Below are positions 35,533 to 47,232 of a stretch of 64,000 nucleotides of DNA, in pieces. The translations under genes were made by a program, and so were the position numbers. The stretch is from positions 634,415,269 through 634,479,268 of the forward strand of contig CM062816.1 of assembly GCA_031772625.1 (NCBI GenBank), given 5' to 3'. The DNA is from Pinus tabuliformis. Its lineage: Eukaryota > Streptophyta > Pinopsida > Pinales > Pinaceae. The notes below the pieces were generated by a model, which worked only from the letters and a program-made list of their open reading frames with translations, was not told the origin of the DNA and did not search any database. The number at the start of each line of letters is the position of its first letter. Position 1 is the stretch's first letter.

Positions 35533-38500
35533 TTACTCAATGATTTCACACAAGTGATCCCATATATCTTCACTTGGTATAGAAAGATTAATTAATTTCC
35601 TGTAGACTTCATCCACCTCGATATATTTTTCAAAAGTAGGCTTATTGACAAAGATATGTTTAATTTCATGTTTGATCATTAAATCAAAGTTCAAAGCCTC
35701 TAAGAAAGCCTTCCCTGTAAGATGACCTTTGATACCTGCAAATTTAGCTTTATCAGTTGCAATTGTATAAAGCTTTTGGCAATATTCCTCCAAACTGATC
35801 AATCTGTCATTTGGTGCTACTAGTCCTGGCAATCCTCTTTGGTTAAGCAAGTTGAACTTAAAATGAAATCTCTGGACAACAATTTTCAAAGTTTGGCACT
35901 TTGTCTCCAACTGAGTCATAAGATTCTTCTTCTGCAAAACTTTCTTAATCTCTAAAATAGTTTATGTTCTGTTTGCAATCTGAATCTCTTCTAATTCAGC
36001 TCTGGTTTTTGAATTCAACACCTTAATCATATCTGTGGCCTCATTTGGTTTTTCTTTAAGGGCTGCTCTGACTTCTTCAATAGTTGTTTGGCATCTAGTA
36101 ATAAGCTCTTCCTGTTCAAAAATAATTTGTATAGAGGGCCAAACTTCAATTATAGCTTGACTTATATTTGCCCAAATGTTTTCCTTGGCTTGGGCCAAGG
36201 TCTGAGCCATTAGTGACTCATTTTCCAACTCTTGAATCTTCTTGGTCAGTCTATGGGTCTTCTGCATCTCTTCTACATAAAGAGTGTCATTCTTTATTTT
36301 CTGTGTCTCCAAATTTTTGAATTTCTTCTGAAGTTTTTCATTTTCCTGTCTCTAGAGAGACAACTCTTGTATAACTTTATTTAGATCACTTGTTGTTGAT
36401 GTAGACTCTGCTGTTGCTGATGTCGATTCCCCTGCTGTCCCTGCCACTGTGATTGGTATAACTGTGATTGGAGCTATGGCACTTGTGTAGACTGTTCCTT
36501 TTCCTTGAGCAAAGTTTCTATCTGTTCCTCCATCTTCTTTATTTGTATATTCTGCTCAATGATTAGTTTGAGCATTTCTTCTTTATGTTGCTCGCTTTCT
36601 TCTATCTCCTTGGTTTGAGGATCCTCTGTAGAAGGTAATTTGAGCTGCTTCCTTAGTGCTGTGATGTCTGCATTCTTCTTCTTGATGATGTCCTCTACAG
36701 CTTTAACATCAGTAGGATCATATCCAATCTTGATCACTAAATCTTCTAATGATTTGACCCTGTTATCCTTTGCCAAGGAGGATATCTTCTCTATCTTCAA
36801 CTGTGACTGCACATTTGAAAGAGTTGTTCTTAACTTTGACAGTGCCATGGCAGTGTTAGTCATGGTAGAGAAAAGCATCTCCCCAGACTGTCTATGCATG
36901 TCCATTTGGTCAATAGGATGTATTTGATTTGCATCAAAAGAAAATATGGTTTTCTTATAGTCTGAAGAAGCCTTTGGAAAAGGCACTTGAGCCTGTAAGA
37001 ATGCCATTTGCATCCTTCCCTTTTCACTGTCAAATGCTGTCAACAATCTATGCTGTGAAGTAGATGTCTGCTTCCAAAATTGAGCATAGACATTGGCCTT
37101 CAGAGATTCATTATTTTGCTTAATTTCAAGAAAATTAGTGAAAATGTTTGGTTCCTCTTGTTCACTTGCTCTTGCTGACTGTGTAATTTCCAATAGATTT
37201 TGTGAAACTGAAGAGGAAGATGGAGTGTTAAGGACAGTTTCCTCTGATCCTGTAGAAACCTGTGAATCATCCAGATTGATAATTATGGGCTCTTTTTGAC
37301 CCTGAACAATGGTAACTTTAGAGTCAGTCTTCTGTTTCTTTTGATAAATGACAAACTCCTTTTCACCCTTTGCTGAAGATGATGATTCTTCTCTCGACCT
37401 CTTTTCCTACTTGCTTTGAGAAGTGGGAGTCTAGAGGGTAGAAGGAGGTAGAATTTTCTCTTTTGCTTCCTGAAGTGTGTTCTCCTCCCACTGTTCTTGA
37501 TTCCTGTATTTCTCAATCTCTAGTCTTGGAGTGTGATTATAAGGTGTGGTTTTAAGTTCCACCCTTAAATTAGAGATTATGTTGAATGGGTCATAAGACC
37601 AGGTAAAACTTGGTTGAAATCCCATCTGCTTGAGAATTGAATCTGCTTCAATTCCTACTGCTCTGGTATTACAAATAAAAGGCCCCACTTGGGACTTGAT
37701 CTTAAACTAAGACTTCCTCTTACCTGAAACAAAATGAAGCTCATCCATGTTAATCATTTGCCTTATATATTCCAGAGAGAAAATTCTCATTGGAACATAT
37801 TTAGGCAACTTGTATGGAGCTAACTCACAGCCATACACCCTAATCTCTATGTAATTCTGGTAAAGATACCAGTCTCTAGTCTTAGCTTGGTCACTCAGGT
37901 GCAGGATCCTTTTTATCTCCGAACTGATTCTTGGTTCACTCTGGCTGTTAAGAAGCTGTGCAACTGGATGAATAAAACAATCAATAAAATCTAAAAATTT
38001 AAACTTAGTTGAGTTTCTTCTGACCAATGAGGTCCATTGTGTAATTGATTGATTGATTTGTTGATCATCCTGCTTGTGTAAAGTTATTGGTAGCATGTCT
38101 CCTTGTTGAAAAAGGAACATATGGACCAATACAGAAGAGTATTTGAACACACCTTCAGTTGTGATCTTCATTATCTGTTCATGCATATTTTCAACTAGAA
38201 ATGAACTGTAATTATACATGAATGCTGGCTTGTGCTCTTTGGAGAAGATGGATAGATAACCTAGAATAGGTTCATCTACCCATTGGTCTGTCTGGTAACC
38301 TAACAGGCAAGAAACTAGGGAGATGATATGTTTGGCTCTTTCAGGGAACATTGAGGCTGGATATGGAGGATTATTTTTGGGAAGTTTAGCATCTTCTGGA
38401 AGAAAGATTTCAAAAATTTGAGCTCTTTGGGGGAAAGTAAGTTTATGGTATAAATCCATGAGGACAACAATAGAGAAATGGCTAAGGGAGTCATTCTCAG

Positions 38501-38876
38501 GAATGAGCAGCATTTTGTTTATGGTTTTAGGTGTGATAGAGATCAGAATGTCTCCATTCTGAGCTACAACAGTTCTTTGAAGGGGATTATACCTAGCCTG
38601 ACACCACATAACTAAATCAGGGAATGAATGAGTTTGAGGGAACATGAACATGGGCAACAGGGATTCCCATAGATTAATTTCATCCTCTGAATCTTGGTAA
38701 GTTTGTTTTAGCCAATGGTGTAATTCGAACATATCGAATTCACACTCTGTGTCAGTGATCTTAAAAAATTGATCTGCTAAAGGGATATGGTCAAGATCTA
38801 GGGTATCAAAGGTTTTTGGATTTTCCTGAGCAGGGGTCTTGCTACCAGAGGGCTGGTCCTTTCTTTTGGGTGCCAT
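35533..38876 (-). pseudogene. Unrecognised long plant gene, decayed
   Basis: Coding signal runs about 3.3 kb on minus, essentially all in one frame, from ATG 38876. It starts MAPKRKDQPSGSKTP and runs 389 codons before the first interruption. The total is about 1,100 codons with about six interruptions. The N-terminal ~380 residues are globular; a segment like NGDILISITPKTINKMLLIP faintly recalls the plant mobile domain / putative plant transposon fold, but this is weak. The middle (about 36470-37400) is Ser/Thr- and charge-rich, then strongly coiled-coil (KKMEEQIETLLKEKEQ-type heptads; about 35960-36700). The C-terminal ~130 residues (LISLEEYCQKLY, GIKGHLTGKAFLEAL) look globular. No zinc finger, RT, transposase or nuclease motif is visible. 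It could be an accessory ORF of an unidentified element or a lineage-specific host gene. I do not recognise it. Confidence 0.6.
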
Positions 38877-39080
38877 ATTCTAAATAATGGAAAGAAATAG
38901 TAACAGAATGCTGACAGTATGGATACTTGAACAGAGAGCAGTCTCTGTGAATAGTGGTGTTTGGTATCTGCTTGAAAAAGCAAGCACAATCTATAACATA
39001 AATTAACTGGAGCTGAGCTGAAAACCTGTAATTCAAACAATTGTGATGAAATCAGGGAAATTGCGCGAAAGGGGTGAAGG

Positions 39081-39092
39081 GTTTATTTATAA
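39081..39092 (-). promoter_or_regulatory. TATA box of the unrecognised gene
   Basis: On minus it reads TTATAAATAAAC, about 205 nt before the ATG at 38876. A start near 39055 would give a roughly 180-nt leader. A TATA at this distance, with no LTR structure around it, argues for a conventional gene-type promoter. Confidence 0.55.
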
Positions 39093-39099
39093 CAGCGAA

Positions 39100-39558
39100 G
39101 TGGATTATCGTTAAGATCAAACCGTTACCAACGGGACTAGTGTGCATTAATGAACAACGGGAGGCGGGTAATGGGTAGGAGGAACGGGTATGAGTGTAAC
39201 AGATATGTAGGAGCGGGTATGAACACGTGGAAGAGACTGATAGGCGGAAGGAGGGCGCGGGAAGTGGTGATGAGCGTTGGCGGATGACGTAGTGATGTGA
39301 TTGGATGGGCGGATTTTGGAGGGGGGGTAGTGGTATTGAGCGGCCGGGGGGGAGGGGTAGTGGTATTGAGCGGTGGATGGGGAGTGCGAAGTTATGAGGA
39401 GACGATACGTTGCAAGGGGCTTGCTGAAAAGAGTACCATTTTTCGGACCCCCTTGTTGTTAATGCAAAACGGTGGAAGGGGGTGTGAAATGGCTTCCCTG
39501 CTGTTGATCTGGGCGGGGAGGAGGATCATCGTCGGAAACCATCCACTTGATAGTGCTT
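39100..39558. other. GC-rich upstream region with a short repeat
   Basis: A locally G-rich segment, unlike its AT-rich surroundings, lies just upstream of the TATA box. A GGGTAGTGGTATTGAGCGG phrase is repeated at about 39325-39343 and 39355-39373. The open plus-strand frame through it is probably a composition effect. Confidence 0.55.
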
Positions 39559-39582
39559 AACGACAAAATAAATTTTGTCGTT
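39559..39582. repeat. Perfect hairpin, 11-bp arms
   Basis: AACGACAAAAT, AA, ATTTTGTCGTT. It marks the sharp change from the GC-rich upstream block to AT-rich DNA. Confidence 0.85.
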
Positions 39583-40664
39583 TTATGACTTTGACTTAAA
39601 ACATTACATGGATTTATTACATAATTAATCACCCTTTAAAAGGTAATTAACCCTAATTAAAACAAAATTAATCTAAGATTTGGCGCATTTAAACAAGCGG
39701 CCAGTTTATTTCCCTAATTCTATTTTAACCCTACTCTAGTACATAATTTGGCCAAGTTTTGAGCATATTGGGCCAATTTTTCATCTTATTCTATCCTATC
39801 TAATCATGTTCCACCAAGATTAAATAATTTGGTGAACTTATTCACTAATCTAGAGACAAAAATTTAAATGATTTGATCATGGTTAAACTATATGATTCAA
39901 ACCAGAATATTAGGTTGTGGCATTTTAAACAAGCTGCACACAAAACCCTAGTTTATTTCTAATGCAATATTATTCTTTTCTAGTGGCATTTAAATTTGCT
40001 CACTTATACAATTGTTTTTCTTTTCATGGGGTTTCCTTTCATCATTTTTTTTATTGCATTTTCATTTTTTATTCTATTTTTTTATACCCTCTTTTATAAA
40101 CAAAAACTAACTTATCAAAACCAAATATGTTACAACGAGATTGGATCATGCATTTGATTGCCAGGGAAAGACGAACATGAAGGGATGAAGTGCAGAATGA
40201 ATGGGAAATCCATATATGCCACTTATAAAAACTACCCTGAAAGGTCCAAAAATACTTGAGGCCTTAACTTAAATAGACTCGAAAATGACCAAACAGGATT
40301 AGTGAAAACATGGGAGTGGTAGGGGTGAAAGACATGGATAAAAAGTGAAGATACCTTTCCCCAGGACGCCTTTGTCATTGTTGTATGCAAACATGTGTTC
40401 CTTTCCCTTTATTCCTGCAAGTGAACACATCATAGGTATGTTGTTGTCCCAGAATAGGGGAAGCCTCCTCAAGTATCTCATTCTTGGAGTGAATGTTACA
40501 TTGATCCAAAACCTCATGGAAACCAATCACTAAATCCGATTTTCGGATGGGATTGTGAAGATAAAAGCCTCTTTTCGTTCCTTTTGAAGATTGGCACTGA
40601 GGAGCAACAACAAATCACACTGCAATTTGAGCTTCCCCCTTTTACATTACTTTGTATCAGTGTC
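39583..40664. other. AT-rich DNA before the copia nest
   Basis: No supported gene. On the minus strand, 40357-40430 lies between an AG (TTCACTTGCAG) and a GT (GGGAAAG|GTATC) and encodes a short open segment (GIKGKEHMFAYNNDKGVLGK). It could be an orphan exon, but I cannot match it to a family. Confidence 0.4.
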
Positions 40665-40669
40665 ATAAA

Positions 40670-41671
40670 TGTTAATTGAAGTTAGAGAAGGAAGGGTTCT
40701 GCTAAATTTAAAAGTGCACTAAATTTGGCAGAAGAACCCACATGTGAAGCTAAGGCGCAGTCTTACTTTCTGTTAGTGTTGACTTAGTAAAATTTTCTAA
40801 TTTTTCTATAGTCAAAAATAGTAAATTGAACTCAACATGCATGGAGATTTTATCTCAGTTCAATTCAGTTCAGTGTAGCAGTTTGACTCGAATTCAAGAG
40901 GCTAGTTCGCTTGAGTTCAAAATATCAGTTAGTTCACTATTGTCAAAAATAGTAACTTGAACTCAACATGGATGGAGATTTTATCTCAGTTCAACTTCAA
41001 TTCAGTGTGACAATTTGACTCTAGTTCAAGAGGCCAGTTCACTTGAGTTCAAGATGTCTATTAGACTTGAGTTTAGTGAGGTAGATCGACTTGGGTTTAA
41101 GGAGCTAGTTCGCTTGAGTTGAAGAGTAGTTCGATTCTATATAGAGAAGGGCACAAACTTGGTGAGACATATGATTATGCACTAGCGAGAATTTGTGTGT
41201 TTTGAGCTCAGGAAAATAGTTCCAGATCATCACGTGAGGTCAGGGAGAGCCAGAGCACATCACTTGAGGAGGTCGAGATAGCTTGCGCAAGGAGTCAATT
41301 CAACTTGTACAATTAGTAAAACCTATACAAGAGAGAGGCCAGATTGGTATAGGGTGTGCAAGATATTGTGTTGAGGAACAGAGAGTTGCAAGAGAATTTT
41401 TCTAGTGCTTTGTAATTAATCACTGAGATTTTTTCTCTTTCTGAGCAAATCAATCAAATCACACAAATTAGCAGGTTTTCCGTAGTTGGGGTTTCGTTGG
41501 TATTTCTAGTATTTTTTTTAATTATGTGCTCGTGTTTTCATAAATTTATTTTCCGCTGCAATTTCGTTAGTATGCTCAGTATATTTGATCAGTGAATTTA
41601 GCAGTTCAGTTTCTAGTTCTTGCATCTCAAAACACTGTTCGAATTAGCCGCTGGGTATTAGAAAAATAACA
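40670..41671 (+). repeat. 5' LTR of the old copia, with internal duplication
   Basis: 1002 bp starting TGTTAATTGAAG. It is about 140 bp longer than the 3' LTR because a 131-bp block (40811-40941) is duplicated at 40942-41072. Both 3' copies have one block only. Confidence 0.9.
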
Positions 41672-41929
41672 TGGTATTAGAGCTACAGATTGATTGAAGA
41701 TTAGGAAGCAGTATATTTTTTTCTCAGAAGCAAATGACAATTACATTGCAGGGTGCACAGTTTCCACAAGAATGCAATCTTTTCCCGTGAAATCAAGTGC
41801 GCAAGTGTTTTCTCTAGCAAGCTTGCGCAAGGGTATTTTTGAGCAGTTCAAGTTTGAGCATGGCATACCTAGGTTTGAAATTTGAGGACTGCCTTGATGG
41901 GGCCTCAAATTTCTGTTCTTAGAAGGAGA

Positions 41930-44900
41930 GGATTGGCATAGTATTGGAGGAGCAGGGAGTTTGGGGATTTGTGGAGAGTCCACTAGTTGCTCCAACAAAT
42001 TCTCAGCAGCTGGCCCAAAAGAACAAGAAGAACGCAAAGGCCAAAAGAATAATCCTTGAAGGAGACAAGGATCACATCATACCTCACTTTTCCAGAAAGA
42101 AGATAGCTCAGGCCATGTGGACAACTATCTTAGGGTTGTACCAGGGTACGAGTGAGACCAGAAAGTTGGTACTTCGAGATAAGCTCAGAAATATTAAGAT
42201 GACTAAGTCTGAGTCCGTGATTTCTTACCTAACTAGATTCACCCAAGTGAAGGACGAGTTCACCGGGGTTGGAGAGATAGTCTTAGATGGAGATCTTGTC
42301 AGTTTTGCACTACTGGGCTTTCCCAATTCATGGGAAAATGTCATTGATGCAGTGAGTGGCAACGAAAAGCTGCCAAATTGGGAACGATTATGGAGTGATT
42401 GCGTGCAAGAGGAGATTTGGAAGCGGGCTAAATCTAGTTCTCATGCGAAGATTGGGAAGAAGAAAACTTTACCCTAGTTGGCAAAGGGAGCGAGGCTAAG
42501 AGCGAGAAAATTACAGGAGGGCTTGAATCCAGTTCAGGAGGCAAGAAGAAGAAAGATCTCTACAAAGTGAAGTGCTTCTCTTGTCAACAGTGTGGGCACT
42601 ATTCCACCAAGTGTCCAAATAGGAAGAAGGGATCCAAGAAGGATCACGTGGCAACATCAACAGAGGTGGAAGAGTTCACTTCTCAGTTTGAGAAGGAGTT
42701 TTTGCTCATAGCTTGCATGGCAAGCTCAGTGGCCAACAACGTATGGTATATTGATAGTGGAACATCCTTTCATATGACTGGGAACAAGAGTTACTTCAGC
42801 CAGTTGATAGAGAAGGATATGCAGTTTCATATAGAGATGGGAGATGATGGCAGGTACCTAGCGCAGGGTGTGGGTATAGTCAAGTTTGAGAGGGAGTCCG
42901 GAAAACCTCTCTATCTTAGAGATGTCATCTATGTCCCAGGGTTGAAGAAAAACCTTGTTTCAGTCTCAACCTTGGAGAGGAAGGGGGTCTGAGGTTATCT
43001 TCAGTAGAGGGAAGGTTTTCATCAAGCCTCTCAACTCAGGAGTAGTTAAGCAGGTTAGGATTAGGGCGAGGAACCTCTACAGGCTACAGTTTGAGATAGA
43101 AGCGATTTTGAGCAACATAGAGATCAATGTGCATAGATGTGACCTTGGGGAGCTTTGGCATAGGCGTATGGGTCACTTACACCATGGAGCGTTGAAGATT
43201 TTGAGGGAGATTGCCACAGGGTTACCATAATACAACGTAGATCAACATGACGTGTGCAAGGGCTACACACTTGGAAAGTATGCCAAGACATCCTTTTCCA
43301 GCAGAGACAGTAGGGCCAAGAGCATCTTGGAGCTGGTACATTCAGATGTATGCGAACCATTTTCCTCTCCATCCCTGATGGGATACATAGATTATGTCAC
43401 CTTTATTGATGACCACTCGAGAAAGACATGGATCTTCTTCATGAAGAAGAAAGATCAGGTCTTCTCAAATTTCATGGAGTTCAAAGCCTTGGTGGAGAAC
43501 CAAACTGGTAGGAGGATCAAGGTGCTGAGGTCAAACAATGGTGGGGAGTACATCTCCAATGCTTTTAGAGGCTTGTGTGCCAAGGAGGGCAACATGAGAG
43601 AGTTCACCGCACCTTATAACCCTTAGTAGAATGGGGTGGCTGAGCACAAGAACCTGAGCATTGTTGGAGTGGCCAGAGCTATGTTGCATGACCAGGGGCT
43701 ACTCATGTTTCTTTGGGAAGAGGTATGCAACACTATAGTCTTTTTGTAGAACAGGAGTCCACACAGGGTGCTAGGAAAAGTCACACCAGAGGAGGCTTTC
43801 ATAGGCAAGAAGCGTGGCATGTCTTACTTTTAGATTTTTGGCAATCTTGTTTATTGCCATGTATCTTCAGATAACCGGAAAAGCTGGAGCTCACAACAGA
43901 GAAGGGCATTTTCATGGGCTACAACATGACATCTAAGGTGTACAGGGTGTGTATTTCAGCACTCAGAAAGACAATGATTAGACGTGATGTGAAGTTCGAG
44001 GAAGGAAGGGCTCTAAGGCTAAGTTGCACGAAACACCGAAACGTTTCGGAGTTTCCGAAATGTGTAATTTTAGAAACGTCACCTTCCAAAAATGGAAACG
44101 TTAGCTGAAACATCATATATGTATATAAATATATATAAAAAATTATAAATAAGTGAATAACACATTATCTTGCAAGAAAAAGGGGAATAACACCCATAGA
44201 TGACAATTTTGAAGGAAAACCAAGTCTATATTAACTCTCATAGATGATTATATGATGGTCGAGTTTCGACAGAGTTCCAACGGAGTTTCGGGTACGACAT
44301 AGTTGAGGAGAAAGCGCAGAAACAAGAGGAGAAAGCAGAGTGAGTGGAGCCCACTCAACCAATGACCCCTAGTGTAGGGAGAGGTCAAGCTAGGTGGGTA
44401 GACCAGTTGATTAGGGAGGCTCAAGAGAGAGTTGGAGCTCCCAGTACCACATTCAGACAGAGTAAACAACCACAAAGATATACGGGGTACATGGCACTTA
44501 TGACTGAGGTGATAGACTTGGAGCCTTCTTGTTACAAGGAGGCAACTTCTCAGTAGGTTTGGCATGATGCTATGGTGCAAGAGTACTCTTCTATCATGCA
44601 GAACGATGTCTGGGAGATAGTGCCAAGACTGGTTGGAAAATCAGTTGTGGGATCATGTTGGGAGTACAAGATCAAGCATGCGACTGATGGGAGTGTGGAG
44701 AAGTGTAAGGCTAGGTTCGTGGCCAAAGGGTTCTCTTAGGTTGAAGGGATTTACTATGATGAGATGTTCACACCGGTGGCCTGATATTCGTCCATTAGGA
44801 CTATTTTGGCGATTGCATTGCAGATGCGGTGGGGGATCCACCAGATGGACACGAAGATCACATTCCTTAACAAAGTTGTTGAGGAAGAGATTTATGTTGA

Positions 44901-45005
44901 GTAGCTTGAGGGATTGGAGACTTTCAATAGAAACACGCATGTTTGCAGGCTGAGGAGAGCTCTTTATGGGCTCAAGCAGGCACCAAGGGCATGGTATGCC
45001 CGGAT
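41930..45005 (+). pseudogene. Old copia gag, PR, INT and first part of RT
   Basis: The remnant shows gag helices with AMWTTILGLYQGTS (about 42110), a CCHC knuckle CFSCQQCGHYSTKC (about 42575), protease YIDSGTSFHMTG (about 42750), the GAG-pre-integrase LWHRRMGHLHH motif (about 43155), integrase core LELVHSDVC and FIDDHSRKTW (about 43330-43430), and RT beginning near 44560 with KCKARFVAKGF and LKQAPRAWYARIDN, where the hAT insertion cuts it. It is multiply broken. Confidence 0.85.
44030..44305. mobile_element. Possible small hAT-like insertion in the old copia
   Basis: About 275 bp of AT-rich, non-copia DNA interrupts the pol region. Its ends carry related CGAAAC-rich motifs in inverted orientation (CACGAAACACCG on the left; the reverse complement of the right end contains CCCGAAACTCCG). 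Flanking octamers CTAAGTTG and CATAGTTG agree at 6 of 8 bases. It could be a degenerate MITE. Boundaries are approximate. Confidence 0.4.
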
Positions 45006-45049
45006 AGACAACTCACTGTTTTGAAAAACGGCCAGTACGAAACGGACTC

Positions 45050-45195
45050 GACTGAGTTGGTTCGAGTCATGCCTCCACCGGGTCAACTCGGCCTTCGAAC
45101 TAGAACCGCCGGCCGAGTTATTACTAAGTTGATTGAGTTGTCTAACGACTCGGTCGGCTCGGCCGAGTCCAAGCCTACTCGGCTGGCTCGGTGAT
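45050..45195. repeat. Left subterminal motif cluster of the hAT element
   Basis: ACTCGG or its complement CCGAGT occurs many times in both orientations within about 145 bp, with a strong GC excess over the neighbouring sequence. A shorter matching cluster lies at 58560-58635. This is the usual layout of transposase contact sites. Confidence 0.75.
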
Positions 45196-45314
45196 AGCGG
45201 CCCGAAAAAGCCAGAACAACACGGTTTTTTTTTGAAAATTGTTTTTTGGGGACCCCAAACCCATTTCTAATTTTCCTTTAGGTTCTTTGGGGTCCATTCC
45301 CCTCTCCTAAACCC

Positions 45315-45321
45315 TATAAAA
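45315..45321 (+). promoter_or_regulatory. TATA box of the hAT transposase
   Basis: TATAAAA lies about 370 bp before the transposase ATG. A likely leader intron follows: GAG|GTATTT at 45531 to TTTTCAG ending 45663. Confidence 0.55.
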
Positions 45322-45692
45322 CCCACCCAACCCCTCTCATTTCCTCACAGCCATCTCATTGCATTTGAGTGAGAGTTTGTGAGGAGTTGTGGAGTTTGTT
45401 TTTGGAGCAGCAGTGAGGAGTCTTGGGCAAGCATTGTAGCAAGAGTGAGGAGCTTCTTGGGCAGCCATTGGAGCAGCATTGAGGAGTTGGTTTGTTGGAG
45501 CAACCTTGAAGAGGCAATTTGTGCCTAGAGGTATTTTTTTTCACTTGTAAAAATCTGTTTTTGCTTATTTATTTTTTTGTGCAAATTTGGAAATTGAAAA
45601 GAGTGTTTTTTGTGAAAGAAATGAACATTGAAGCAATGCTATTTTTTTTGTTTTCATTTTCAGATTTTTTCCTTTGATTTCCAAGTGAAAAA

Positions 45693-47075
45693 ATGGCACC
45701 TAGAGTGAAAGATGCTGCTTGGGCATATGTTGAAATGGTTGATAGTCAAATGCATTGCAAATTTTCCCATAGAAAAATTAAGGAAGGTCTTGGGGGCATT
45801 AATAGGCTGAAACAACACTTGGCGGGGATTAGAGGCCAAATTACTCCATGTGAATCACCAGAAATTGGGGAGATTAGGAAGGATTTGTTAGCCAACTTTG
45901 AGAAGTTTAAAGAAGAAAAGGCTAGGCAAAAAGAGTTAGAGGCTGAAATTGGGAGGAAGAGGAGTATACAAAAAATGCTGGCTATCAACCCCCATTTTGA
46001 TTTTGAGGGTTCTTCCTCTGTCCCTTGTATTGATGCATCCAACCCCTTTCGATATGTTCCTTCCACTTTGGAGTCTATTCAAGAAAAGGGTAAGGGTAAA
46101 ATGAAAAAAAGGGTGATATGAATATCAAAAGTTATTTCACTGTCACACCCTCCTCTCCATGAGATGCACATGGTCCTCAAGCTAGTAGAACTTTGCAGCC
46201 CACTTTAGATGACCATTGGAAGAAAGAATTAAGGGAGACTGCTTGTGATTACATATGTAGATGGGGGTATGATGCTGATATCCCCTTCAATGCTTACTGT
46301 TCACCATATTGTGAGCCTATGTTTGATGCCATACGTGTTGCTGGAAAGGCTTCAAAGGCCCTACTATGCATGAGATAAGGAGGTATCGTTTGCAGAAAGA
46401 AATTGCATCCATTAATTAGTATTTGAAAGATTTCAAGAAAACATACGATCATAAACTTTCTTATCTTCTACCTACAGGGAACCATGTTTCTAAAGTCAGT
46501 TGATGCATCTGATAAGGTAAAAGATGGACAATTGTTGTTTCAGCTATTGGATGAGGTTGTTGAGGAGGTGGGGGTGGCTAATGTTGTTCAAGTCATCACA
46601 GATAATGCCTCTAACTATGTTCTTGCTGGTAAACTGTTAGAGGAAAAACACATAACCATCTTTTGGACCGCATGTGCTGCACATTGCATAGACTTCATGT
46701 TTGAGGATATTGGCAAATTAGATTGGGTCAAAAACACTGTAGATCATGCCAAAAGCATAACAAAATTTATCTACATTCATTCATGGATTTTGAGCCTTAT
46801 GAGAAGACACACAGGGGGCAGGGATATTATTAGGCTTGCCATCACTAGATTTGCTACTCATTTTTTGACGTTGCAATCTATGCTTTCACAACCTAGAAAC
46901 TTGCAAAAGATATTTTCCAGTGAAGAATGGAATCAAAACCAGTGGTCTCACAAACAGGAAGGCAAAGAATTGAAAAAGAAAGTTAAGAAGAAATATTTTA
47001 GAGAAAGGCAGCAAAGATTGTGAAGCTTGCTAAGCCACTGGCTAAGGTGTTGCGGTTGGTGGATGGGGAAAGATT
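45693..47075 (+). pseudogene. hAT transposase, BED finger and DUF659/catalytic part
   Basis: ATG 45693 opens MAPRVKDAAWAYVEMVDSQM and a BED-type DNA-binding segment (GGINRLKQHLAGIRGQ). The usual CxxC pair reads CKFS, so one zinc ligand is missing. Beyond 46121 the frame is interrupted. QPTLDDHWKKELRETACDYI and YDADIPFNA (46193-46330) are family hallmarks. The expected segment with the first catalytic Asp (SDGWTD-type) is absent where the sequence jumps from LKDFKKTY to TMFLKSVDASD near 46480, consistent with an internal deletion. The second Asp is kept (VITDNASNYV, about 46590), as is the Cys/His motif WTACAAHCID (about 46665). The coding sequence is cut at 47075 by the young copia and resumes at 52906. 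It cannot be active. Confidence 0.85.
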
Positions 47076-47232
47076 TGTTGACACCTAATCCGAAACGGAT
47101 GAGGTGAAGTTGGACAGTCATCTAGAAGATGAACTGATCCGTTTTTGTATATGTATAAATAATAATAGTCTAATGAATAAAATCACTCAGTTGTTTTGCG
47201 CTCATTAATTTCTGAGCTAACCTGGCCTGACA
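47076..47232 (+). repeat. 5' LTR of the young copia
   Basis: 157 bp starting TGTTGACACC and ending GGCCTGACA. It includes a TATAAATAAT stretch and a possible AATAAA near 47180. There are two differences from 52744-52900. Confidence 0.95.

Noticed and set aside
39297-39560. Gly-rich 87-codon frame on plus
   Set aside because: It is explained by the G-rich composition and short direct repeat upstream of a minus-strand gene; no motif.
40299-40526. Minus-strand frame with AG and GT borders as a gene exon
   Set aside because: The open segment is short and matches no family I know. I keep it only as a remark in the gap entry.
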